Shown piece by piece: positions 1 through 5,571 of a stretch of DNA of 5,571 nucleotides (position 1 is its first letter; each line of letters starts with the position of its first letter). The stretch comes from Syntrophomonas sp. (lineage in GTDB: Bacteria > Bacillota > Syntrophomonadia > Syntrophomonadales > Syntrophomonadaceae), in NCBI GenBank assembly GCA_003444615.1, contig DLUN01000237.1, positions 3,594 to 9,164 on the forward strand. The letters run 5' to 3'. The notes under the pieces were generated by a model, which ran no database searches, was not told the origin of the DNA, and worked only from the letters and a program-made list of their open reading frames with translations. Made by a program: the position numbers and the translations under genes.

Positions 1-767
1 AAACTGGAAGTACCATCTGGAAAGGTTGGATGGAGCACCACTTCTTCACCAACTTGGCAACCGGTCCGGGAAAGGAAATAGGTAACCGTTTGCCGGGCCA
101 GACTAGGGTTATTGTTCTGCTGGCTTAAATGGGCTAGAAACACATGCATTGGTTCATTTCGCTTTAACCGGCTCAATACTTTGCCAGCATCGTGATTGGA
201 CAGATGACCCTTAGGGCTGCGAATGCGTCGTTTTAAGTAAGGTGGATAAGGTCCGCGATGGAGCATATCTAAATCATGGTTAGACTCTAAAATCAATACC
301 TGGGCATTATGCATGGCAGCTTCCACCTGAGGAGTAACCACTCCCAGGTCAGTGGCCAAGACACAGCGCTTTTTATCATAACAAAATGCAAATCCCACCG
401 GGTCCACGGCATCATGGGAAATGGAGAAGGGTTCTACCCAGACCCCTTTAAGCTCAAAACCATCCTGGAAGGATTGGCAACACTGTACAGGCAGGCGAGG
501 GCGACACGGTATCTGTTCCCAGGTTCCCGGCCGGGCATAGACAGGTATTTCATACCGTCTTACCAATACATCTAACCCTTTGATGTGATCATTGTGTTCA
601 TGAGTGATGAGAATGCCATCCAGCTCAGATGCTCCAACTCCTAACTCGCCTAGTCCCCGCTCTATGCGGCGGGCGCTGATCCCAACATCCACCAACACCT
701 TGGTAGATCCAAACTGTAGAAAAACTGCATTGCCAGTGCTGCCACTGGCTAAAATATGTACCTGCAA
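1..767 (-). CDS. walJ: YycJ/WalJ-family MBL-fold metallo-hydrolase, 3'-truncated by window edge
   Basis: Seen: an open frame on the minus strand gives 255 residues from a TTG start at 767 and leaves the window without a stop. The metallo-beta-lactamase metal motif HEHNDH is at residues 56-61. Further ligand candidates are H118 (SISHD) and D140 (LATDLG). The N-terminal LASGSTGNA block (6-14), ESNHD (161-165), GPYPxxLKxRI (172-182), GHLSN (187-191) and LAHLSxxNN (211-219) are typical of the YycJ/WalJ group. Family members are about 260-265 residues, so only a few C-terminal residues are probably missing. The TTG start is chosen because GGAGG lies 7 nt upstream and the protein then begins close to the conserved HxxLASGSTGN block. 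Known: YycJ is a cytoplasmic metal-dependent hydrolase, often encoded with the WalRK two-component system and linked to cell-wall or DNA-end processing phenotypes; its substrate is not settled. Here it is divergent from the exporter operon, and no walRK genes lie between them. The family call is firm, the symbol slightly less so. Confidence 0.93.
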   Translation of the reverse strand, partial: MQVHILASGSTGNAVFLQFGSTKVLVDVGISARRIERGLGELGVGASELDGILITHEHNDHIKGLDVLVRRYEIPVYARPGTWEQIPCRPRLPVQCCQSFQDGFELKGVWVEPFSISHDAVDPVGFAFCYDKKRCVLATDLGVVTPQVEAAMHNAQVLILESNHDLDMLHRGPYPPYLKRRIRSPKGHLSNHDAGKVLSRLKRNEPMHVFLAHLSQQNNNPSLARQTVTYFLSRTGCQVGEEVVLHPTFPDGTSS

Positions 768-774
768 AACTTTT

Positions 775-780
775 CCTCCA
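775..780 (-). promoter_or_regulatory. Ribosome binding site of the YycJ/WalJ gene
   Basis: TGGAGG on the minus strand, 7 nt before the TTG at 767. It decides the start: the in-frame ATG at 803 has no such site, overlaps a possible -10 box, and would add 12 polar residues before the conserved N-terminus. Confidence 0.75.
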
Positions 781-815
781 TCTGTGTCAGCCTTCTGCTC
801 CATTATACCCTATCT

Positions 816-843
816 TTTATTTCGGGGAATTAAGACTTGTCAA
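816..843 (-). promoter_or_regulatory. Candidate sigma-A promoter for the YycJ/WalJ gene
   Basis: On the minus strand a perfect TTGACA (843-838) is followed after 16 nt by AATAAA (821-816, 4 of 6 to TATAAT). A perfect TATAAT lies further down (807-802) but only poor -35 sequence sits 16-18 nt before it, so it is an alternative. Because the upstream neighbour is divergent, the promoter must lie in this gap or act from inside that gene. The TTGACA overlaps the -35 of the rightward promoter by five bases. Inferred from consensus only. Confidence 0.45.
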
Positions 844-862
844 AACCAGATGGCAGGTCTTA
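831..862. promoter_or_regulatory. Imperfect palindrome, candidate TetR-family operator
   Basis: The left arm TAAGACTTGTCA (831-842) and the right arm TGGCAGGTCTTA (851-862) are reverse complements at 10 of 12 positions, around an 8-bp centre. The two mismatches are at 837/856 and 840/853. The dyad covers the -35 and the edge of the -10 of the rightward promoter, and also the -35 of the leftward candidate. Inference: binding site of the TetR-family protein encoded at 4852-5421, which would repress the exporter and might also affect the divergent hydrolase gene. Confidence 0.6.
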
Positions 863-866
863 TTAT
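837..866 (+). promoter_or_regulatory. Candidate sigma-A promoter of the exporter operon
   Basis: TTGTCA (837-842, 5 of 6 to TTGACA), an 18-nt spacer and TATTAT (861-866, 5 of 6 to TATAAT). Transcription would start near 873, giving a leader of about 55 nt before the adaptor start codon. The whole -35 and the first two bases of the -10 lie within the palindrome at 831-862, as expected for a repressor-controlled promoter. TATACT at 872-877 is another -10-like hexamer but lacks a fitting -35. Confidence 0.6.
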
Positions 867-879
867 TTAGGTATACTGA

Positions 880-907
880 GTAAACTTATTTTGTGTCATG
901 AGTTTAC
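880..907. repeat. Inverted repeat in the leader of the exporter operon
   Basis: GTAAACTTAT (880-889) and ATGAGTTTAC (898-907) pair over 10 positions with one G-U in RNA (9 of 10 as DNA), around an 8-nt loop. It lies between the likely transcription start and the ribosome binding site. It could be a second repressor site or an mRNA hairpin just upstream of the ribosome binding site. It is not a terminator: no T-run follows. Confidence 0.4.
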
Positions 908-910
908 ATA

Positions 911-920
911 GGGGAGGAGA
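911..920 (+). promoter_or_regulatory. Ribosome binding site of the HlyD-type adaptor gene
   Basis: GGGGAGGAGA ends 7 nt before the ATG at 928 and sets this as the start. The in-frame ATG at 898 lies inside the inverted repeat at 880-907, has no ribosome binding site and would put a polar stretch before the membrane anchor. Confidence 0.8.
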
Positions 921-927
921 GTTGGTC

Positions 928-1908
928 ATGAGAAAAAGGGTCCTGGCAGTTATAGCAGCACTTGTTGTCGCCGCGCTTGGATACTGGGGTTACACTTATT
1001 ACCTGCTAGCCCAACCAGATGCCATTAAAGCCACCGGCACTATTGAAGCTACCACCGTAGATATTACCGCCAGCTTAAGCGGCACTATTGAGGCCATATT
1101 GATGCAGGAAGGTGAACAAGTTAGTGAAGGGCAATTGCTGGTCCAGCTTTCCCGCAGTGATCTGGTAGCTCAGGCTGAGCGGGATGCTCTGGGCGTAATG
1201 GCAGCGGAGGCTAGGCTGAATGATTTGCTGGACGGTGCCCGGCAGCAGGAGATTGAAGCCGCCGAGGCTCAGGTAGCCTTTAAAGGTGCTGCCCGGCTGC
1301 AAGCCCAAAAGGACCTAACCCGGGCCGAATCTCTTTTCCAGGCCGGTGCTCTCTCCCAGGAAGAACTGGAAAAGGCCCAGCTAGGCCTGCAGAAAATCGA
1401 AACCGAACTCAAAGCAGCTGAGGCCCAGCTTAACCTGCTCAAGGCTGGTAGTCGTCCGGCGGCAATTGACGCCGCTCGAGCTGAGGTTGAACGCAGCCGG
1501 GCGGTATGGCAAGCCAGTCAGGCCATGCTGGAAGATCTGCAATTAGTATCTCCTCTGGACGGAACAGTAGTAAGCCGCAATTATGAAACGGGAGAATTTG
1601 TAGCCGTTGGATCACCAGTTGTAACGGTAGCCGATCTCCAATCTTTATGGATTAAGGTTTATGTGCCTACGGTGGATTTACCCCAGGTATTTTTAGGGCA
1701 AAAAGCCGCTATCACCGTCAGCGGCAGTACCCAAACCTACACCGGGACCGTTTCCCATATCGCTACCCAGGGAGAGTTTACCCCTAAAACCATTCAGACG
1801 GAAAAAGAGCGAGCTAATGTAGTATACGCTGTCAAAATTTCTCTCGATGAGCCGGATAACCTTCTCAAGCCAGGCATGCCGGCAGATGTTATTTTTATCC
1901 AGGAGTAA
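928..1908 (+). CDS. HlyD-type periplasmic/extracytoplasmic adaptor subunit of ABC exporter (YbhG-like)
   Basis: Role (inferred from family): membrane-anchored adaptor that assembles with the permease and ATPases encoded downstream and extends the export path outside the membrane. Seen: 326 residues. A short basic start (MRKR) and a hydrophobic helix at about 5-27 act as an uncleaved anchor. The first biotinyl-lipoyl half is at about 34-75 (GTIEATTVDI, GEQVSEGQLL). An Ala/Glu/Gln-rich helical hairpin follows at about 76-205, with two related stretches near LLDGARQQEIEAA and LLKAGSRPAAIDAA. The second lipoyl half is at about 206-236 (LVSPLDGTVV, GEFVAVGSP). A beta-barrel and membrane-proximal part follows to the end. 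EFTPKTIQTEKER (283-295), followed by a VVYAVKI strand, resembles the YbhG/YhiI subgroup. It is first in the operon; its TAA lies 3 nt before the next start. An odd point is that, if the host has a single membrane, there is no outer membrane for the adaptor to bridge. No TolC-like gene is in view. Confidence 0.93.
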   Translation: MRKRVLAVIAALVVAALGYWGYTYYLLAQPDAIKATGTIEATTVDITASLSGTIEAILMQEGEQVSEGQLLVQLSRSDLVAQAERDALGVMAAEARLNDLLDGARQQEIEAAEAQVAFKGAARLQAQKDLTRAESLFQAGALSQEELEKAQLGLQKIETELKAAEAQLNLLKAGSRPAAIDAARAEVERSRAVWQASQAMLEDLQLVSPLDGTVVSRNYETGEFVAVGSPVVTVADLQSLWIKVYVPTVDLPQVFLGQKAAITVSGSTQTYTGTVSHIATQGEFTPKTIQTEKERANVVYAVKISLDEPDNLLKPGMPADVIFIQE

Positions 1909-1911
1909 GTC

Positions 1912-2808
1912 ATGATTAAGGTTGAAAATATTTCCAAAACCTTTACCTCCCTAAAAGCCTTAGACCAAGTCAGCCTGCAAGTTGGCCAGCAGGATATTTT
2001 TGGGTTGATTGGACCAGATGGTGCCGGTAAAACCACCCTGATGCGTATCATAGGCGGCCTTTTGGATCCTGACCAGGGAGAAGTAATCCTGATGAACCAG
2101 GCTCCTGAAAAGATTGACCGGCAAAATCTGGGCTATATGCCCCAGCGTTTCAGCTTATATACAGATTTGACTGTCCAAGAAAACATAGAGTTCTTCGGTT
2201 CGCTTTATAGCTTACCCAAGCAGGTTATAAGCAGACGCGCCGAGCAGGTATTGGAGATTACCGGTTTATCAGATTTCACTAATCGCTTAGCCGGTAGCCT
2301 ATCAGGAGGCATGAAGCAGAAGCTGGCTCTGATCTGTGCTTTAATCACCCGGCCGCCTCTGTTGGTTTTGGATGAACCCACCTACGGAGTTGATCCCCAA
2401 TCGCGTCAGGATTTCTGGCGCATTCTCTATCAACTAAATCACCAGGGCATGACCATTATGGTTTCTACCCCTTACATGGACGAGGCTGAGTTGTGTACCC
2501 GGGTGGCTTTCATTAATCAGGGACGTATCCTGGCCTGTGACACTCCGCATAATTTGAAGGCACCTTTTAGCCAGCGTGTTCTGGAGGTGCGTACTCCCTG
2601 CCAGGATCCCAGGCTATTTGATGATTTGGAAGAAGTTGAAGACGCTTCTTTTTTCGGCTATAAATACCGGCTGGTAGTCGCCGATGGTCCTCGTGGGCAG
2701 CAGGTGATACAGTCCTACCTAACTGCCCAAGGACTTGATTTCATAATCGAGTCGGTTCCACCGGCCATGGAAGACCTTTTTGTAATTATGACCGGGAAGG
2801 GTGATTGA
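1912..2808 (+). CDS. ABC transporter ATPase, first subunit (N-terminal-half YbhF-like)
   Basis: Role: cytoplasmic ATPase, inferred to pair with the next gene product and power the ABC-2 permease. Seen in 298 residues: Walker A GPDGAGKT (34-41), Q-loop Q78 in GYMPQRFSLY, signature LSGGMKQKLAL (130-140), Walker B LLVLDEP (150-156) with catalytic E155, and D-loop D161 (GVDP). The H-loop His is absent: VSTPYMDEA has Pro at 187. A C-terminal extension of about 80 residues ends in the PPAMEDLF block common in this class. The GPDGAGKT and LSGGMKQKL forms match what I recall of the first half of E. coli YbhF, which also lacks the H-loop His. E. coli encodes the two halves as one protein; here they are separate genes. 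AGGAG sits 6 nt before the ATG and overlaps the end of the adaptor gene. The E. coli system has been linked to drug sensitivity and cation export, but the substrate here is unknown. Confidence 0.94.
   Translation: MIKVENISKTFTSLKALDQVSLQVGQQDIFGLIGPDGAGKTTLMRIIGGLLDPDQGEVILMNQAPEKIDRQNLGYMPQRFSLYTDLTVQENIEFFGSLYSLPKQVISRRAEQVLEITGLSDFTNRLAGSLSGGMKQKLALICALITRPPLLVLDEPTYGVDPQSRQDFWRILYQLNHQGMTIMVSTPYMDEAELCTRVAFINQGRILACDTPHNLKAPFSQRVLEVRTPCQDPRLFDDLEEVEDASFFGYKYRLVVADGPRGQQVIQSYLTAQGLDFIIESVPPAMEDLFVIMTGKGD
2795..2801 (+). promoter_or_regulatory. Ribosome binding site within the end of the first ATPase gene
   Basis: GGAAGGG lies 8 nt before the TTG at 2810 but directly abuts the GTG at 2801. 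The spacing therefore favours the TTG, giving a TGA-T-TTG stop/start junction with likely re-initiation by the same ribosomes. Confidence 0.5.
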
Positions 2809-2809
2809 T

Positions 2810-3730
2810 TTGCCATATGCCGTGATAACCCAGGACCTTACCCGTCGCTTTGGAAATTTTACTGCTGTGGACCGTATCAATCTCGCTATTCCTACCGGAA
2901 TAGTATGTGGGTTTTTGGGTCCCAATGGTGCCGGTAAAACCACGGCCATGCGTATGTTGTGCGGCATCCTGGAGCCAACTTCCGGCTCTGGAAAGGTGCT
3001 GGGATTTGATATCGCCACCCAGAGCGAACTCATAAAGCAGCACATCGGCTATATGTCGCAAAAATTCAGCCTGTACGATGATCTCACCGTATGGGAGAAT
3101 CTGAACTTTTATGCTGGTCTGTATAATTTATCGGGTTCAACCAAGCACCAGCGAATTAAAGAAATGATAGAACTGGCTCAGCTGAAAGAGCGCCAAGATC
3201 AACTGGTTGGTACCCTTAGTCTGGGATTCAAACAGCGCCTGGCTTTGGGTTGTGCCCTGATATCTCACCCCAAACTGGTTTTCCTGGATGAACCCACCAG
3301 CGGGGTCAGCCCCGCCAGTCGCCGGGCTTTTTTTAATATTATCCAGGACCTGGCCTCCCAGGGTACTACTGTGATTGTTACTACCCATTTTATGGAGGAA
3401 GCGGAGCGCTGCCAGCAGATTGCCTTTTTTTCCAGGGGAAAACTGCTAGCCTTAGCCTCTCCTGATGAACTCAAGCAAACCAGTTTGGAAGGAATATTGC
3501 TGGAGTTAATCGTGCCTGATCCCTTAGGTATCATAGACGATCTGCTGGATTTGCCCTTTGTGAAGAATTGCAGTATCCACGGGTCCAGCCTGCATGTTCT
3601 GGTTAAAGACCAGGCGAGCACCCAGCAGCTGGCCGCTTATACTGGTGTGCAGCCCCAATTGATTGTTCCTACTTTGGATGATGTGTTTATTGCTCTGGCC
3701 AAGCGCCAGGAAAGCGAGGTACCCGCATGA
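2810..3730 (+). CDS. ABC transporter ATPase, second subunit (C-terminal-half YbhF-like)
   Basis: Role: second cytoplasmic ATPase of the exporter, inferred heterodimer partner of the preceding subunit. Seen in 306 residues from the TTG: Walker A GPNGAGKT (37-44), Q-loop Q84 in GYMSQKFSLY, an altered signature LSLGFKQRLAL (136-146), Walker B LVFLDEP (156-162) with E161, D-loop GVSP with Ser167 in place of Asp, and a normal H-loop His193 (VTTHFMEEA). A C-terminal extension ends in PTLDDVFIALAKR. The signature form LxLGFKQRLAL matches what I recall of the second half of E. coli YbhF, so it is a family trait and not decay. Start: TTG 2810 is preferred for ribosome-binding-site spacing; GTG 2801 would add three residues and overlap the upstream gene by 8 nt. 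The stop overlaps the permease start as ATGA. The two ATPases are clear paralogues, sharing an identical 19-nt stretch over Walker A (2018-2036 and 2925-2943). Confidence 0.93.
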   Translation: MPYAVITQDLTRRFGNFTAVDRINLAIPTGIVCGFLGPNGAGKTTAMRMLCGILEPTSGSGKVLGFDIATQSELIKQHIGYMSQKFSLYDDLTVWENLNFYAGLYNLSGSTKHQRIKEMIELAQLKERQDQLVGTLSLGFKQRLALGCALISHPKLVFLDEPTSGVSPASRRAFFNIIQDLASQGTTVIVTTHFMEEAERCQQIAFFSRGKLLALASPDELKQTSLEGILLELIVPDPLGIIDDLLDLPFVKNCSIHGSSLHVLVKDQASTQQLAAYTGVQPQLIVPTLDDVFIALAKRQESEVPA

Positions 3731-4839
3731 ATCGCATTGCCGCTGTTATACGCAAAGAATTTATCCAGATGCGCCGTGACCGCATGACCCTGGGTATTAT
3801 TTTCCTGATACCCTTGGTACAGTTGCTGTTGTTTGGCTATGCCATTCAAACCGAAGTAAAACACATCCCTACTGTAGTTTTTGACCAGTCCCTTTCCGCG
3901 GAAAGCCGGGATTTAACGGAAGCTTTCTCCGCCTCCAATTATTTTGACATAGTAGCTTCTGTGGGCAGTTATGAAGAAGTAAACCGTATGATTGACAGCG
4001 GTAGGGCCCAGGCTGGAATTATCTACCCGCCTGACTTTGCTACCGCCTTAAAACGGGGTGATTCGGCCCAGGTGCAGGTCATTGTAGATGCCAGTGACAG
4101 TATGGTATCCAATCAGGCTGTAGCTATCGCCAACTCCATTGGCTTACTGAAATCACAGCAGGTATTGTTTGAAAAAATGCCGTCGGCTGCCATCCCCTAT
4201 GACATCCGGGTTCGCCCCTGGTACAACCCCGACGGTATCACCGCTTACTATATGGTTCCAGCCATCCTGGGTATAATCGTGACCATGACTATGGTTATAC
4301 TTACCGCTATAGCCATAGTACGGGAGCGGGAACGGGGCACTTTAGAACAGCTTATAGTTACTCCTATTAAGCCTTTCGAGTTGATGATTGGAAAAATAGT
4401 ACCCTATATCGTCCTGGGCTACCTGCAAATTACCGTAGCCCTGCTGGTAGGAGCCATATTTTTTCAGGTACCCATCCGGGGCAGTCTGTTGCAGCTCTAT
4501 TTGCTGACTCTATTTTTCATAACCGCATCTTTAGGTCTGGGGTTGATGATTTCCAACCTAGCCCAGAATCAAATGCAAGCATTCCAGATGGCCTTTTTTG
4601 TTATGCTGCCCAGCATACTGTTGTCTGGGTTTATGTTTCCCCGGGATGCCATGCCTAAGATCATTTATTATTTCAGCGACCTTATTCCGCTGACCTATTA
4701 TCTCGATATAATCCGGGGAATCGTCCTAAAAGGTATTGGTTTTCAATACCTGTATGGGCAGGTTATCGCTCTATTGGTTTTCTCCTTAGTATTTCTGGGC
4801 ATCAGCACCCTGCGGTTTAAGAAGAAAATAGTATCGTAA
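3727..4839 (+). CDS. ABC-2 family transporter permease (YbhS/YbhR-like)
   Basis: Role: membrane-spanning subunit of the exporter. Seen in 370 residues: an N-terminal amphipathic stretch with RKEFIQMRRDR (9-19), then a first membrane helix at about 21-40. A large extracytoplasmic domain of about 130 residues follows (41-172). Five more hydrophobic helices are at about 174-197, 223-247, 254-276, 283-303 and 343-362. The cytoplasmic loop after the second helix has the ABC-2 hallmark VRERERGTLEQLIVTPI (198-214). NPDGITAYYMVPAIL before helix 2 and LIPLTYYLDIIRGI near the end are also typical. The length agrees with YbhS/YbhR (about 370-380). The start overlaps the upstream stop (ATGA), with GAGG 7 nt before it. 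In E. coli two permeases, YbhS and YbhR, follow the ATPase; here there is one, so a homodimer is inferred unless a second is encoded elsewhere. Confidence 0.94.
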   Translation: MNRIAAVIRKEFIQMRRDRMTLGIIFLIPLVQLLLFGYAIQTEVKHIPTVVFDQSLSAESRDLTEAFSASNYFDIVASVGSYEEVNRMIDSGRAQAGIIYPPDFATALKRGDSAQVQVIVDASDSMVSNQAVAIANSIGLLKSQQVLFEKMPSAAIPYDIRVRPWYNPDGITAYYMVPAILGIIVTMTMVILTAIAIVRERERGTLEQLIVTPIKPFELMIGKIVPYIVLGYLQITVALLVGAIFFQVPIRGSLLQLYLLTLFFITASLGLGLMISNLAQNQMQAFQMAFFVMLPSILLSGFMFPRDAMPKIIYYFSDLIPLTYYLDIIRGIVLKGIGFQYLYGQVIALLVFSLVFLGISTLRFKKKIVS

Positions 4840-4851
4840 GGGGGAGGAAAG

Positions 4852-5421
4852 ATGGATATAAATCAGCGTATTTTAACCTCGGCCCGCCAGTTGATTGCTG
4901 AGAGAGGTTATAGGGGCTGGACTATGGATGAATTATCTTCGAAAGCTCATATCAGCAAACGCACCTTGTATCGCTACTACTCCAGTAAGGAAGAACTCAT
5001 TACTGCTGTTGTTGATGGTTTCCTGGCGGATATAGGATCCAAAGTAGAAGAATTAATGGCTGCACAAGTAGCCCCTCAGCAAATCGTTCGCACCATGCTG
5101 TCAGAGTTGATAACCCGAGGCAGGTTTGCTATTGCTACCCACAGCCTGGAGGATCTACGCCAGGTCTATCCTCATTTGTGGGAACGGATAGACCGTTTTC
5201 GTATGGAAAAAATAAAAACCTTGGTGGAATACTTTATCAAAAACAATGAAGACTCACTGGCAGCCAACCTGGATCCGCGTATAATTTCGGCAGCGGTCAC
5301 TGCTTCCATTCAGGCGGTAATCAACCCCACCTTTATACTGGATAATAACCTCACTTTTGAAGAAGCCGGGCAACAACTTATTCGATTCCTTCTAGCCTCC
5401 TTCGCTATAACCCTGGAATGA
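4852..5421 (+). CDS. TetR-family transcriptional regulator of the exporter operon
   Basis: Role: DNA-binding repressor, inferred to control the exporter operon and itself. Seen in 189 residues: an N-terminal three-helix DNA-binding domain at about 1-50, with helix-turn-helix TMDELSSKAHISKRTLYRYY (24-43) followed by SSKEEL, the usual TetR pattern. The remaining helical part (about 51-189) is the presumed ligand-binding and dimerisation domain. It includes YPHLWERIDRFR (106-117), a stretch common in TetR proteins of this size. Its ligand cannot be read from sequence. A purine-rich GGGGGAGG lies 12 nt after the permease stop and 4 nt before the ATG. Being last in the operon, it would be made whenever the exporter is made, which gives negative feedback; the palindrome at 831-862 is the best operator candidate. 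In E. coli the comparable gene (cecR/ybiH) sits beside ybhGFSR. No separate promoter is visible in the 12-nt gap, although one inside the permease gene is possible. Confidence 0.94.
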   Translation: MDINQRILTSARQLIAERGYRGWTMDELSSKAHISKRTLYRYYSSKEELITAVVDGFLADIGSKVEELMAAQVAPQQIVRTMLSELITRGRFAIATHSLEDLRQVYPHLWERIDRFRMEKIKTLVEYFIKNNEDSLAANLDPRIISAAVTASIQAVINPTFILDNNLTFEEAGQQLIRFLLASFAITLE

Positions 5422-5463
5422 TTTTCATAAAACCAATATTTGTCACAGGCCATTATGTATTTT

Positions 5464-5485
5464 GAGCAGGAGATCTGCTTTTTTT
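5464..5485 (+). terminator. Weak rho-independent terminator of the exporter operon
   Basis: AGCAG (5465-5469) pairs with CTGCT (5475-5479), extendable to 7 bp with a G-U pair at each end and a 3-nt loop. The T-run covers 5479-5485. It lies 42 nt after the TetR stop. The stem is short, so termination may be partial. Confidence 0.55.
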
Positions 5486-5517
5486 GTGTGCCATGAGTCT
5501 GGTGTTTTTGCTTTACC

Positions 5518-5534
5518 CCAGCCGTAAGAGCTGG
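5518..5534. repeat. Short hairpin with no T-run
   Basis: CCAGC (5518-5522) and GCTGG (5530-5534) can pair around a 7-nt loop. It has no T-run on the plus strand and no known motif that I recognise. It may be chance, or structure of the next locus cut off by the contig end. Confidence 0.2.
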
Positions 5535-5552
5535 TCCCGTGAGCACCTGCAC

Positions 5553-5571
5553 CTGTCTCTTATACACATCT
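5553..5571. other. Tn5 mosaic end / Nextera adaptor remnant (artefact)
   Basis: CTGTCTCTTATACACATCT is the exact 19-bp reverse complement of the Tn5 hyperactive mosaic end that Nextera tagmentation adds to inserts. It is flush with the window end, as untrimmed read-through adaptor would be. It is not genomic, and it is not evidence for a transposon. Genome sequence ends at about 5552. Confidence 0.96.

Noticed and set aside
801..803. ATG at 803 (minus) as start of the hydrolase gene
   Set aside because: It overlaps a TATAAT-like box and has no ribosome binding site. The TTG at 767 has GGAGG at 7 nt and fits the conserved N-terminus.
309..870. Two plus-strand open frames (309-575 and 604-870)
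   Set aside because: They are antisense to the well-conserved YycJ/WalJ frame, lack good ribosome binding sites and have no recognisable domain. The second runs into the promoter region.
898..927. Upstream ATG at 898 as start of the adaptor gene
   Set aside because: It sits inside the inverted repeat with no ribosome binding site, whereas GGGGAGGAGA is correctly placed for the ATG at 928.
2018..2943. Identical 19-nt stretches at 2018-2036 and 2925-2943 as a mobile or recombination repeat
   Set aside because: Both encode the Walker A loop of paralogous ATPases, so shared ancestry and protein constraint explain the identity.
5443..5552. Minus-strand open frame entering from the right edge and ending at a TGA at 5445-5443, as the C-terminus of a convergent gene
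   Set aside because: About 35 residues with no motif I recognise, and it overlaps the terminator hairpin on the other strand. It cannot be told from chance without the flanking sequence.
5486..5552. Possible riboswitch or structured RNA near the right edge
   Set aside because: Only one 5-bp hairpin is evident. I compared it from memory with common riboswitch cores (cobalamin, c-di-GMP, ZTP, fluoride, THF) and found no convincing match on either strand.
5310..5567. Minus-strand 85-residue open frame at the right edge
   Set aside because: Its start codon and first residues come from the Nextera adaptor, and most of the rest is antisense to the TetR gene.
5493..5571. Plus-strand open frame from ATG 5493 to the window end
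   Set aside because: It has no ribosome binding site, comes directly after the terminator, and its tail (LSLIHI) is adaptor translation.

Overview
The window looks like a chromosomal contig end from a low-to-mid-GC Bacillota (Clostridia-like) bacterium. Evidence for this is a YycJ/WalJ-type metallo-hydrolase, a family typical of Firmicutes, together with strong GGAGG ribosome binding sites, a TTG start and tight overlapping operon joints. The species cannot be named from this sequence alone.

Layout: positions 1-767 hold, on the minus strand, almost all of a YycJ/WalJ MBL-fold hydrolase whose C-terminus runs off the left edge. Positions 768-927 are a divergent intergenic region. It carries back-to-back promoters with overlapping -35 elements and a 32-bp imperfect palindrome (831-862) over them. 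A second dyad (880-907) lies in the presumed leader of the rightward operon. Positions 928-5421 are a five-gene operon on the plus strand: a membrane-anchored HlyD-type adaptor, two ABC ATPases, one ABC-2 family permease and a TetR-family regulator. Spacings run from an ATGA overlap to 19 nt, so co-transcription and translational coupling are likely. A weak hairpin plus T-run (5464-5485) probably ends the operon. The last 19 bases (5553-5571) are exactly the Tn5 mosaic end used in Nextera libraries, so they are a sequencing adaptor and not genome.

How the genes work together: the set matches the gene content and motifs of the E. coli YbhG-YbhF-YbhS/R exporter with its TetR regulator CecR (YbiH). 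Here the double ATPase YbhF is split into two genes and only one permease is present. The two ATPases are inferred to form a heterodimer that drives the permease, with the adaptor on the outer face of the membrane. The terminal TetR protein probably represses the operon, and therefore itself, through the palindrome at the promoter. Key-residue changes in the two ATPases (Pro for the H-loop His in the first; LSLG signature and a Ser D-loop in the second) all map to the same composite ATP site. This predicts one canonical and one degenerate site. The exported substrate cannot be read from the sequence.
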